Notes under the pieces: generated by a model
The model's database searches: none
Told to the model about the DNA's origin: nothing
The model's input: the letters and a program-made list of their open reading frames with translations, nothing else
Source of the DNA: Saccopteryx bilineata
Taxonomy: Eukaryota > Chordata > Mammalia > Chiroptera > Emballonuridae
Direction of reading: 5' to 3'
DNA length: 64,000 bases
Assembly (NCBI RefSeq): GCF_036850765.1
Contig: NC_089495.1
Coordinates: 28,984,875-29,048,874, forward strand
In this document: positions 45,170 through 56,189 of the stretch, in pieces
Layout: each line of letters starts with the position of its first letter
Position numbering within the stretch: the first letter of the stretch is position 1
Made by a program: the position numbers and the translations under genes

Positions 45170-45575
45170 TTATGATTGAGTTTGGCTGCAAGTACAAAAC
45201 CCAACTCACAGTGAGTTAAACAAGGAAGTGTTTATTTTTCTCACATAAAAGACATCCAGAGGTGGGAGGTGCTGGATCGCTCTCTGAATGTCTGCCTAAT
45301 AATCTTTAGGGCGTTGGCTTCTGCCTTCATTGACTCGTGGTCACAAGATGGCTACTGCTGCTCCAAACATCATGACCATGTTCAAGGAAAGAAGTCAGGA
45401 GGAAGGGTGACTCTGTTCTTCGTTATCCCTGTTGTCAGGAAAGCCATCATTGATCAACACTGTCTCAAGCAGCTGCTAAAAAGCCTGGAAGATGACATGG
45501 ACATATTGTTATCTCAGATAAAAATGGTGTTCTGTTTACCAGGAAGAAGAGAGGGTTGGGTTCTGTGTTAGCAAC
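45170..45575. mobile_element. Ancient mammalian interspersed repeat, family uncertain
   Basis: 'tatgattgagtttggctgcaag', 'ccaactcacagtgagttaaac', 'gtcacaagatggctactgctgc' and 'agggttgggttctgtgttagc' occur in an order I associate with a widespread old repeat, but I cannot name it. The 100-codon frame at 45269-45571 lies in it and has no domain. Confidence 0.45.
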
Positions 45576-46048
45576 TAACAGGGTTCACCATGCACTGGAG
45601 TAGGATTTGGGCTGGAGCAGGCACGGCGCTGAGGAGGGGCGCGCTGTGTGTGTGTGTGTGTATGTCTTATGCTGTTTACGGAAATGCCCTCTGCCCCAGT
45701 AGAAAAAGGTGCTGGTCCCCTAAGCTCTGCCTCCCAGCTGCGTTTTACCAGGACTGCTGCTGTGCGGGTGCACGGCCACCCGGGACAGATATGTCATCAC
45801 TGGTTCTGCTCTTTACTGCCAGGGGAGAGGCCCATGGCCCTTGTGCAGCCAAAAGTAACTCAGGGTCCTCAGAGGAAAGTCAGGTCGACCATCAGAGCAG
45901 CAGCAGAAGATAGAAGAGGAAATATTCACTCCCTCACCTCAGATCTGGCTCTTGCATGGATGGTATTGGCTCAGGAGGCCCTAAAATGTCTCTTCTATTG
46001 TTTACCTAGGTATTGTTTTCCTCCAAGCAGATTCTTATCCTCCCCTCT
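45576..46048. other. Single-copy sequence with a (TG)n at 45641-45662
   Basis: Frames at 45590-46085 are open mainly because of the TG tract. No domain is recognised. Confidence 0.4.
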
Positions 46049-46233
46049 GGTTGTGTGTGTGTTTGTACTGTGTGCACATGTGTGAGCATACTGTATGCAT
46101 GCGTGTGTGTTTATACTTGTGTGCATGTGAGTGAGTGCACTATGTCATTGTGTGTGCATGTGTGTGTACTTGTGTGCATGTATCTGAGTGTGCTGTGCAA
46201 TTGTGTGTGCATGTGTGTGCACGTGCAGGTTTT
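46049..46233. repeat. TGTGCATG-rich compound tandem repeat
   Basis: Alternating TG/CA sequence has a higher-order period of about 50-53 bp ('tactgtgtgcac' at 46065, 'acttgtgtgcatg' at 46115 and 46168). It explains the open frames on both strands (46013-46366 plus; 46140-46445 minus). Confidence 0.8.
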
Positions 46234-47075
46234 CCTCCCTCGTTGCCCCTGCTCTGCTCCACTCGTGAGCCAGGCCCCGTCCTATCACAGAGGTGACTTC
46301 CCCAGGCTTTCTGGTTTCGACACACTGCCTGCCCTTTGTCATGATTATTATTTTGACTATCATTAACAGCATCACTGTTGCCGTTACTCTCTCTCATTCT
46401 GCCTGCCTTCCCTTCCCGGCTCTCTTTTTCTGCTTGAGTTTGCATTTCTGCCTTTATTTTATTTTATTTTTTTCTGCTGACAGAGACAAGAGCTCGTCCT
46501 AGTTCACCATTTCAGGATTTGTTGCAAACTTCAAGGTAGAGGTTTATGGCTGCGGGTGTCCTGGTTATAGCATGGTTCTTATGGGTCCTAATAAACTCGG
46601 CTGCTCTCGGGTCCTCTTAAATTCCGGTAGGAAGGTAGGGAAAAGTCATCATTCAGGCCTGTTACACGCAGAACCCTCACCCTTGAAGGCTCAGGATAAT
46701 GTTTCTTTCTTGGGGGAGCAAAAGCCCGTGACTCTTGAGCGCTGCTCAGGAACCAGAGGGTAAAGAAAGGTCCTTTTCCCCTCCCACTTGCCTGGATGGA
46801 TGGCAGATGGGAGACGCGGCTGGAGCTAGAAAGATGGGCACAGAGCAAGGATTGAAATGCAGCAGTATTTTTTTTTTCCAACCCCAAAAAGCCTGTCCTT
46901 AGCTGCTGAGAATGCTGCCGGGCTGGTTGGAAATCCCACGCGGTTCCCTTTCTCACAAGCCCAGGCTGTGGGTTTCTGTGGGGCGGCCAGAGGCCGGCCC
47001 AAAACAGCCGGAACCACATTCTTAGATACAGCCTTTTACACAACGCTTTCACCTCTGCCGCAAGATTCTTGTAAC
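46234..47075. other. Single-copy sequence
   Basis: The 171-codon minus frame at 46588-47103 has no recognised domain. Nothing else is recognised. Confidence 0.4.
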
Positions 47076-47079
47076 AAAT

Positions 47080-47225
47080 CTGATTATTGTTCCAATGTTG
47101 CACCTGAGAAAGCCAGCGCTAAGAGTAGGAGGTTACTTGTTCAAGGTCACCTAGCCGGTGAGTGGCAACTGGGACTCAACCCCAAATTGCTGCTATGTAA
47201 TCCAGGGCTAATCCCATGTCACCAC
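47080..47225 (-). mobile_element. MIR, antisense
   Basis: 'gaggttacttgttcaaggtcacctagcc ... gtggcaactgggactcaacccc' is the reverse complement of MIR. Confidence 0.75.
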
Positions 47226-47324
47226 ACTCTCCCTAGTGAAGATCAAGAGCTAACCGGCTGACAGGGGAGTGTCTGTGCCCACAGTTGGAGCAATCTCCAG
47301 AAAATTCTGGTGCAAGATGACCTT

Positions 47325-47445
47325 GTACAGTGAAGTCAGTACTGACTTGGGAAGTAACTGCCTTCGCCAGAGCTATATGCTCTGGAAAAGTCATTTAACC
47401 TCTCTCGGCCTCCATTTCCTACTTTATAAAATAAAGATCCTACCC
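47325..47445 (+). mobile_element. MIR, sense
   Basis: 'gaaaagtcatttaacctctctcggcctcc ... ctactttataaaataaagatcc' is the MIR core. It lies in opposite orientation to the MIR just upstream. Confidence 0.7.
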
Positions 47446-48436
47446 ATATTCCAATCTTTAGGATTCTTCAGGGCCTACTATGTGAGAGGGGGCACTTGCT
47501 GTGGCCTTTCTTTTATAGGTTATATCATGGGGTTCTATGTAAAGGTGATTTTATGCATGAGTTTCTACTGATAAAAAAAGTTATCAACATTTAAAACCCA
47601 CTTGGACAAGGCACTCTCTAAGACCCGTATGTTCATATGTGCAGTATCAATCGACCACCTACCATTGTGTCACTACCCACAGGGGCTGCCCAAGTAGGCT
47701 GTAGTTAGCACTCAAAAGTGGCAGCCACAAACTATTGTCCAAGCAGCTTCCCTCATGACGAACACTATGAAAGGGTTGCCTCCTGGGCAGAAAAAGAGAT
47801 TTCCTGGAGTGGCATGGCCTAGGGGGTGCCCTTTACCAAGTTTCTACTGGAGGATTTGACATATAACCCATGGCCACACCACTGGTGTCATAAGATGCTT
47901 GTTCAGATACAGTTCCAGACTTTTGTTTCCCTGTCTCCAACATGGATGAACAACACTGGAGTAGTTTCGCCTGAAGAATGATTTTTTATTTATAAAGTGG
48001 TGCAATTGAGAGCGGGATTTCGGGTCACCTTAAGCTCTCCCATACAACCTGGCTTTTTGCATTAAATAAAAACTATTAGTATTCGGAAATGCTTTACTAT
48101 GAGGGTGGCTGTGTGACCATGACCTCGGTGTTTATGTAACTGTGTTTTCATTACCACCAGGCCTGGGGTGAGCAGAGCGAGCTGGGAGAAGTGAAGCCAC
48201 TGCTCGTTACTGCTGTCCTTGCAAACGTTCTGCTATTAGCAGCAGCTCGGGTCTAGGGGTCGAGCGTTGCACGTTGGTCTGAATTACTCCATCACAGCAT
48301 GCGCACACGGCAAAGGACACAGGGCAGGGGCCTCGACTCAGAAACGCGCTCTGGGCCTTCGTTGTCCTCTGCTTAGATGGATCTGGATATCTTCCTCCCC
48401 ATGCCCCCATTCACTTCCCCCTCCCAGAAACTAGCT
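47446..48436. other. Single-copy sequence
   Basis: 47980-48080 is repeat-free and AT-rich ('gcattaaataaaaac'). No gene is recognised. Confidence 0.35.
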
Positions 48437-48770
48437 CAGAGTTCAGCAAACTATGACCCACAGCCCAAATCTGGCCCACTGCCTAATCCTGTACAGCTCT
48501 GGAGCTAAGAATGCTTTTTACATTTTTATATGATTGAAAACAAGAGAAGAAGAATGTTTCATGACATAAAAGCTCTACGGAATTCCAATTTCAGTGTCCA
48601 TTAATAAAGTTTTATTGGAACACAGCCATGCTAATTTGTTTACACGTTATCTACAGACAGTCACTCTTAAAATTCTGCAAAGGCAATTGAGTAGCTGTAA
48701 TAGAGACTATATGTCCCCAGTGCTTAAAATATTCCCTCTCAGGCCTTCACAAACAGTGTTTGCCCGCCCC
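48437..48770. mobile_element. hAT-Charlie type element
   Basis: The start 'cagagttcagcaaactatgaccc' and end 'cacaaacagtgtttgccc' bracket 'aataaagttttattggaacacagcc' and 'ttgagtagctgtaatagagac'. This is the known order of an old mammalian Charlie-group element. TSDs are not evident. Confidence 0.75.
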
Positions 48771-48989
48771 AGGCTTGCCCAGCATTGACTCCTCTCCCCC
48801 GGGCAGTCACCAGCACCTGATGCCTTCCTCTCTAACAGTTCGGGAATACAGCCCCTTTCACCACTAGTTAAAGTTAAAGACCTCAGCATCTCCCACCAGG
48901 GATCTGCAACAGCTTTCAGCTGGGTCTCCCAACTTCTAGACTTGCAGCCTGGGACATCTCCTCGGTGTCCCCTGAGTGTAGAAGAGTAG

Positions 48990-49190
48990 ACTGGATGAGG
49001 GCAGAGACTCTGGAGCCAGAGCGCCCAGCATCCAATCCTAGCTCTGCCCTCTTCTCTCTGTGTGGCCCTGGGCAAGTCTTTTAAGCGCTAAGTCTCAGTT
49101 TTTTTCATCTATAAAATGAGGATGCTAAAAACACCTCTCTTATAAGGTCACCGTGAGGATTATTTGCAAAATCCTTAGAGGATTACCCAG
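48990..49190 (+). mobile_element. MIR, nearly full length
   Basis: 'gagactctggagccagagcgccc', 'atcctagctctgccc', 'ggccctgggcaagtctttta', 'catctataaaatgagg' and 'gtgaggattatttgc' appear in MIR order. Confidence 0.85.
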
Positions 49191-49214
49191 GACAATACTA
49201 GTGTATGCTATACC

Positions 49215-49800
49215 ATCCATGGAAAATTCAAATTTGACCACTTCATTTCTCTGCCTGAGACATCAGTGGCTCGTCACCATTTATCAAATGAAGTTCAAAC
49301 TCCTCAACAGGGCTCACAGTCCCTCTGCAACCTGATTGCCACAGCATCTCTCCTGACCCCTCTGCTCACAGCTTCTGCTCCCAGACCTTCTGCTTCTTGT
49401 CTCCAGCACTCCCTTTGGAGGCCCTGCTCAGATTTCACTTCGTCCAAGAAGTCTTCTCTGACTGCACTTCCTCTCTGCTCCCATTGTACCCTGGCAGAGC
49501 TCCAACGCCACTCATCACATGGAATCAAGCCTGTGAAGGACCCCACTACCATTAAATAGTGAGCTACTTGAGAAAGTAGGAAAATCTCAGCAGCTAACTT
49601 GAGAGAAGGGAGAGACTCCCATCAGAAGATGTATGAGAAAAGACTTCTTGAAGAGAGCATCCTTGAACCAAGTCTTGGGCTGAGTAAAACAAGGCCTGAC
49701 CTTGTTCCTAGTGCCTAGCACTGTGCCTGACACATTTAGATCTTTCTTAAATGTTTGCTGAATGAATGACTGAATTAAATGACTAGCTAATCACTTTAAC
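49215..49800 (+). mobile_element. L2 3' region
   Basis: 'gaagttcaaactcctcaac', 'ctccagcactccc', 'agatttcacttcgtccaagaag' and 'ctctgactgcacttcc' follow L2 order. The 3' end 'cctagcactgtgcctgacac ... aatgtttgctgaatgaatg' lies at about 49708-49770. Confidence 0.75.
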
Positions 49801-49949
49801 CCATGCACTCCTCTGGGAAACTGTATGTGGGTCTGAATCTCAGCTGTATCTCCCATGCCCCGTTCCTTTGAATTCCTGATGTCAGACTGAAATATATTTC
49901 TGGGGATCTCAGAAAGCAGGCAGAGAGCCTTGAGGAGACTCCTCACCTA

Positions 49950-50400
49950 TACAAGGCACAGTGGCCTGGATCACTTCCTTAAAAGTACCACTTGGATGAA
50001 AACCCTACTCCAAAATCCTCAGGGTTCCTCTCCCCTACAGAATTAAGGCTGTCCTGCAGAAAATGACCTTTAACCTTGCCCCCCCCCCCCGCACCGTGGT
50101 TGCTGAGTGGGATCAAACAGTCTCTGGCATGTCAAATGCTTTGCAATAATATTTATCTTTACTGGCGAGATGGCTGAACCAGATCACTTTTTTGAAGATA
50201 GTCTGCCTCCAGGTAGAAACCATACTTTCCCCTTTATCCAAAATGGAGTTCCTTTTGACACCCCTTCTGTGTTTATTTCCTACTCATCCTTCAGGCTAAG
50301 AAAAATTCCAGCCCTTCCAGGACTTTCCTTCGCCCCACTCATTTCCCCCTCTAAGTAGACTCTCTCTTTTTACATTTTCTTGCTTCAAGGGCTTCCCATT
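49950..50400 (+). mobile_element. Second L2 fragment
   Basis: 'ccaaaatcctcagggttcc', 'taaggctgtcctgcag' and 'cctactcatccttcaggc ... aggactttcc' match the L2 3' half in outline. A C-run sits at 50082-50091. Confidence 0.55.
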
Positions 50401-50634
50401 TCTATCTGGCAGGACGGCTATCTGTGTGCAGATCTGACCTCCTCTACAGGCTCAGGAAGGAGGGCCGCCATTTGTTTTTGAACACTCACGTCTCACCAGG
50501 AGGTCTGACCCCGCCCCCCAAGAGGCTCACACCATGTTGACTGCATGAGTGCTGGGCCCTCTCTCCAGGGCATCAGGGCACTGGTTCTACCATTCACTAT
50601 CCCATAAATCCACCTGGGAAAATTCATTTTGTAA

Positions 50635-50935
50635 TTAATTTATTTTCCAATCACAGTTGACAGACAATAGTATATTAGTTTCGGGTGGACAGCATAGTGA
50701 TTAGACATTTATATACCTTACTATATTTAGACACTATATATAGTTACTACAATCCTTCTGCTATTCTTCATATTTCTGTGACTGGTTTTTTTGTGACAGC
50801 ATGGATAGAAAATCTATTTTTTAAATTGAATTTATAGCAGTGACATTGGTTAATAAAATTATATAGGTGTCAGGTGTACAATTCTATAATACATCATCTG
50901 TATATTGTATTGTGTGTTCAACACCCAAAGTCAAG
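50635..50935 (-). mobile_element. Antisense L1 3' UTR fragments
   Basis: 'agttgacagacaatagtatattag ... acagcatagtgattagacattt' and, at 50825-50935, 'gacattggttaataaaattatatagg ... tgtattgtgtgttcaacacccaaag' are antisense L1 3' ends. They are probably two separate truncated copies. Confidence 0.75.
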
Positions 50936-50939
50936 CAGA

Positions 50940-51020
50940 AAATCCATTTTATAGATGAAGAAACTGAGACCAAGAAGGCGTGGTTTGCTCAGGGTCACAC
51001 AGCTAGTGACTAGAGGAAGA
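50940..51020 (-). mobile_element. MIR fragment, antisense
   Basis: 'ccattttatagatgaagaaactgag ... cagggtcacacagctagtgac' is the reverse complement of the MIR core. Confidence 0.85.
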
Positions 51021-53428
51021 GGGAAAACCTTCTCTCTTGCCTCTCCACATTTGCACCATTGTCCTGTAAGGCCATAGGATAAGGACAAATGGCTCACTGG
51101 AGACTTTGACCCCTCCAGAACCACTTCCATCAGGATATATTAACATGGCTCTGATAAAACAGAAACTCACATAGTATAATTGAAGATGTCAACATCCTTC
51201 TACAGTACTCTTTTTTTTATTCCCTCCCCTCACCATGCCTACTTCCAACCCCAGAAACACTTAAAAGCTGTTTAAGGTGAGTTGTGTTTCTACACTGTTA
51301 CTGTCAGTACTGTTCAGGATATTTGCAATGGGGTCTCAGCACCCATTCTGCAATCACTGTCTGCCAGACTTTCCCTCTGTCTACTCATGTGTTTACATAG
51401 AGCCTATCACTAGCACATCAGCACGCTTTGACAAACAAGCTGCGTAGCACAGGAAGAGAAGAAAATAGTTGCTTGTGACTGACGCTGTTAATTATCACTT
51501 CGTTACACCCAGGCTTCCCTTAAAGTGGCACATGGTAGCTCTCAATGCTTGTGCACATGTGCATGTACTTGAAGACATCCTCCCCCATCACAACATGATA
51601 TAAACCATAATCGTTATATAACATGACATGAAACACAGCAGTTCTCACCCATGTGGCAGTAATACCATCCAATCAGAACAGCTGTAACCAAAATGGGTAA
51701 ACTTATTTATTACCTGACAAGGATTTTAGCTGACCACAAGTTTAATGATGTCAAGAACACAATGTGACTGCTCAATAAAAACAATGCTGGGTCAAATGGG
51801 CACTTCCTTAGTGGAAGCAGAAGTTCCAGATCACAGAAAGTAAAGACCTTACTATAATGGGTGATGGGCAGACCACAGTTGTTGTATTGTATAAACACTA
51901 AGAGGCATATTTTAACCCTGGAGAGTGTCCAGATAAGGATGCCCAGGATGGTGGTAACTAGCTCTATGACACACGTGAAAGGAATTAAGTATGTTGAATC
52001 TGGAGACCAGACTGCTAAAAGGAAATGGAATCACTATCTGAGGATGTGTGTTTTCTGTGACTCCAGATGCCTGGACTACTATGTGAAAATGGGGACAGTA
52101 ATTGAAATCTAGGAAGACATGTTGGAGGGCAGTATTAGGAGAGAGCTAATCTATAATACACCCAGTTACATTACAGACTGGGGTGCAATTGAGATCTTAG
52201 GGAGTTTATCTCAAGCCTCATAGTGCCCCAGTTCTCCCAGAAAGTTACATGAACACCCAGAAGTTTACTTCTCATGGTCATCTTTGTTTCAGTTACTGCT
52301 ATCTGTTTCTGTCCACAAAAGGTCAGGGATGGAATAAAACTCTTTCTTGATTCCTTTACATACATACACACACTACTCTATAGAGCATACATGGTCCTAA
52401 AAGACTTCCTGATTAAGTGGGAGAAGAAGATAATGGAGGAGAGGTTTACACTGTACCTCCAACAACTTCAAAGAGGTAGTAAGCATCCTTTTAAAATATT
52501 TTTTGTTCTCCCCACCATCCTGGAGTTTCACTGAATCTTGACTTCTCCCTCTTCCTGGCTTCTTCCATTTACCTATTCTCTTTCTTCTCTTCTCTTTCCT
52601 CCTCAATTTATTGCTCTCATTGTCTCATGCAAAGTAACTTTCCCTCTTGATGTCTTAGCATCCAATGACAGTTATATATATTTACAAAATCACCAACATC
52701 CCAGCTGGTGAAATCTATATATTGCCTTCTGCAATAGAAGTTTGATGCCATATACTAATAAATTGTCATTTCATCAATCCAATGAGATTCTGAGAAAGAA
52801 AGTTTCCATGGACAAGTAAATTTGGGAAACTTTGCATACTGGAGACCCCTCATGGAAATTAACAGTTAACAAAGTAATTTGTCAAAGTGTCTACAAAGTC
52901 CTCCAGTGAAGAAACCTGTTTAATTATGCATTGAGCCATGCATATGAAAGGCCTGACCCAGTCCAGGAGACATGAGGACAGGCCTTGAGAATAGAAGTGC
53001 TGGGGAGAATGAGTCACCTCACTGGAGCACAAATGCTTATCCTACTCTCAATTCACTGGGTGACCTTGAGCCCATCCCATCTCCTCCAGGGCCTCAGAGT
53101 TATGGGCTAGCGTTGCTTCTTGCTGTTCTTGGCATTATTTATTGCAGAGTCTGGTCACCCCTGTCCTGTAACTGCCTCACAGAGGTGCTCTCAGGATAAA
53201 TACGTCCATTACCTGCAGAGTGCTGAGAGCCCTCTGAGAAAGCCTTTACATAAATGCACAGTTACTCCTGTGCTCATATTAAATCAGTTAACAACCTTTT
53301 GAGCTGGTCCAGCTCTCTGTATGGTTTCCGTGGAGTAAAAGGAAAGAAACAGGTGATATGACTCCCCAACAAAAGGGCCGCAGTCTAGTTTGAGATGGCA
53401 TGTCCACACACTTACGTGCTTTTGCAAA
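51021..53428. other. Single-copy sequence, nothing recognised
   Basis: Short frames occur at 51861-52112 and 52274-52534. A possible MIR fragment lies near 53045-53100. No gene is seen. Confidence 0.4.
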
Positions 53429-53464
53429 TGACACACACACACAGACACCCATACATGCACACAC
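53429..53464. repeat. (CA)n-rich tract
   Basis: CA dinucleotides with interruptions. Confidence 0.85.
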
Positions 53465-53589
53465 ATTAGCTGAGATGCCCTTAAGATTCCATATTTAGGC
53501 TAAATAACATCTACTATCTTACTTCTGCTCAATCCTTTCATCTCTGCAGAAATTTGTGCTGGTCATGGAGTCCTCCTTCTTCCATGTCT

Positions 53590-53690
53590 ATGTAACCTCA
53601 TTTTTCAGAAGAGAAAACTGAAGCCAGAGAGATAATACAAATTTTCCAACATCTTATGGGAAATGGATGGCAGGACTAGCTGAAAGTCTG
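53590..53690 (-). mobile_element. MIR fragment, antisense
   Basis: 'tcagaagagaaaactgaagccagagag' resembles the reverse complement of the MIR core. Confidence 0.5.
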
Positions 53691-53924
53691 GGATGCTCAG
53701 CCTCCTGCTTTATTGCCTGGCTTGTACCCTGGTGCCCAAGCTCTTGTCTTATTGGAAAGAGCCTGAGACACTTTTCACCACACCATGCTTCCACACAGAG
53801 ACCTTTATAACAATTACCGCTATCCAATCATAGATGTTGTTGGGTGTGCTGTTCCAAAAGATATATAAATAGAAACCAGAATCTGTCAAGGATGCTATGG
53901 GCAGATAGAATGGGAGATTAGATG

Positions 53925-54450
53925 CGTTTATCCACTCATGTATTCAACATTTATTTTTCATTTCTCATGTGCCCTGGGCTGGTCTGTGCTCTACACAGTA
54001 AGGAACAAAATGAAGTTTCTACCCTTATTTGAACTTCTATTCTGGTGGAAAGGACAGGCAATAAGCAAATTAAAAAATGTACTAATGACATGTAGTGATA
54101 AGTGCCATGAGCAAACAAACTGAGACAGGTGCCTACATGGAGAACTGTAGACCTGCAATGGAGGGGGAGAGGGTGGTTAGGTGAGCCTCACTAGGAAGGT
54201 GACATTTGAACAGGACTTGAAGGAAACGAGAGAGCGAGCCTTGAGAGTGTTGGGTGACAAGCCGTCTGGATAAAAAGGAGCAGCGAGAACAGAGCCTCGG
54301 AGTTGTGCTCATGTGCAGTGCATGTGTCGAGGAGCAGTGAGGCAGTGGGTATGAACGAAGCCAGTGTGTGTGGCAGGTTAGTGGTAGAGGACGAGGTAAG
54401 CTGGTAGGTCAGAAGGAAGCTGGTAGAGTCCAATCCATGCTAAAGACTGT
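53925..54450 (-). mobile_element. Antisense L2
   Basis: The order 'tccactcatgtattcaac', 'gctctacacagtaaggaac', 'ggacaggcaataagc', 'tagtgataagtgccatgag', 'ggaaggtgacatttgaacagg', 'agagagcgagcc' and 'ctggtaggtcagaagg' follows antisense L2. The small plus frame at 53938-54123 is antisense L2. Confidence 0.75.
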
Positions 54451-54459
54451 TGCAATGGG

Positions 54460-55940
54460 CCTGCCAACGCTGATTTTTGTGGCCATGTGACTAAGTCCCG
54501 AAGTTAAGTACTCCCGGATCTTGATTTCTGTTGTTTTGAGAAGCATGCTGGCATGATTTCTGACCTGACTGATGTGCTCTGTCGGAGGACTGGTGAAGCC
54601 CCTCTATCTGGTCAGCACAATGCAGGAAGGAACAAGTAGACAGAAAAGCTGGAGGAAGGAATCTATTTTTCTGTTGCTGTTTTCTGCACGATGGCCTAAC
54701 AATCACCTCTCAAGAATAAAACAGATACCATACAGTGCTGTCCAAAGCTCACTAGCACTTGGAAAACACACCTGTTTCTTTTGGTTCTGTGGAATTCTCT
54801 CACCTTCGTCCGCAATCAGACAAGACTGGAAATCAGCTTTCTGTCTGAAGCCAACTTTGATATATAAGTTTAGGGCACCATATGTCTAAGGGACAAAACA
54901 ATTTAAAGACCCCAAGAGTAGAAGGGAGGGATCTAGATGCAAAGGAAATGGGGGTACCAACAAGGAGTAAGAACCCCTGTAATTGTGTACAAGTTCAAGC
55001 AAAACCAACAGTGGAGTGTGAGGATTACTGGCCTCAAGTCTCCTATTAAAACCCTGCCCAAGGATGGAGACTGGTCCAAGACAAAAGTGTATTCCCCCAC
55101 AGATGATTGTGAACTTATCTCAGTGCCCAAGAAGAGGGGAAAGGAGCCAGAGTGTCATTAGGTGAAAGTGATCTCCACAAGAGCCATGGCGACTTGTCAA
55201 TTTGTTCCCTGCTAGTCTACAGTCAATTCCATACACATTACCCTCCTCTTTCTACATCAGAGGCCTACTGCCTCCCAAATCTCAAATCACCAAATACTCA
55301 ACATATCACTGGATGTGATAGCAGAGGAGGGCACTGCTTACGTTCTATGTCTCTCCCAAGCCCAACAGCTATAAAGAAGAGTCATCAATGTCCTTGGGAG
55401 GCAGAGCATGGCATCTGAGCCTTCCACTGGACAGGGGTATAAGTCCCTTGAGTCTGAAAGACAAAAGCAAGCTCAGGGGGAAATAGGAACATTGAAGACA
55501 AACCTTTCCTGCCTCACTTCTTCCCAAGGGCCACGCTTGCCTTTACCAATTACAAAACTTCATCAGTCTTTGTCTAAACAGAAATGCATAACAGGAACAG
55601 GTGCATTTTTCTGAGCCACAGTCTGTAAGCCCCTTGGAATCACTCTCCGCACTTAGAGCCACTTTGACATAGAACCACCTCCTCCTCCCACAGCTCATCT
55701 TTGCAGAGAAGCTGGGTACCAGCTCCATGATGCTCTCTACGAGGACTACATGGAGAGCCAAAGAGGCTCACATGTCTGCTCCCCAACTCTCGACACTCCA
55801 CTCCAGGGGGAAGAGCCTATGACTGCATCAACTATTGTCCTTTCATAAGAACCCACAAACCAGGGATGCACACTCAGATAGAGCAGCCACCAGCCACATG
55901 GGCTTACAGGGCATTTGCACAGTGACTCGTCCAAACTGAA
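54460..55940. other. Single-copy sequence, nothing recognised
   Basis: Frames at 54572-54889, 54937-55161, 55152-55418 and 55408-55614 overlap or abut but show no recognised domain. I cannot assign any of them. Confidence 0.4.
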
Positions 55941-55944
55941 GCCC

Positions 55945-56185
55945 ATGATAAATGAAAAGTAGAGTGCATTTTGAATGGTATGAACAAAGAAAAGGAATGT
56001 AAAATATCTTATTATTTTTTATATAGCTTTTTTATGTTGTTTATATTTTAGATACACTGGTTTAAATAAAATATATTATTCACATTAATATTCCCTCTTT
56101 GTTTTTACTTTTTATAATGTGGCTACTAAAAATTTTTGAATTACACATGTGGCTTGCTTTATATTTCTATTGAACAGCCCTGAGC
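55945..56185 (-). mobile_element. MER1-type hAT-Charlie fragment
   Basis: 'gaatgtaaaatatcttattattttttatat', 'acactggtttaaataaaatatattatt', 'tataatgtggctactaaaaattt' and 'acatgtggcttgctttatatttctattg' end in 'aacagccctg', the reverse complement of the CAGNGCTGTCCAATAG-type terminus. The other terminus is lost. Confidence 0.75.
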
Positions 56186-56189
56186 TGGA

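Noticed and set aside
54937..55161. 74-codon frame with protein-like composition
   Set aside because: I could not match it to any family, and neighbouring frames do not extend it.
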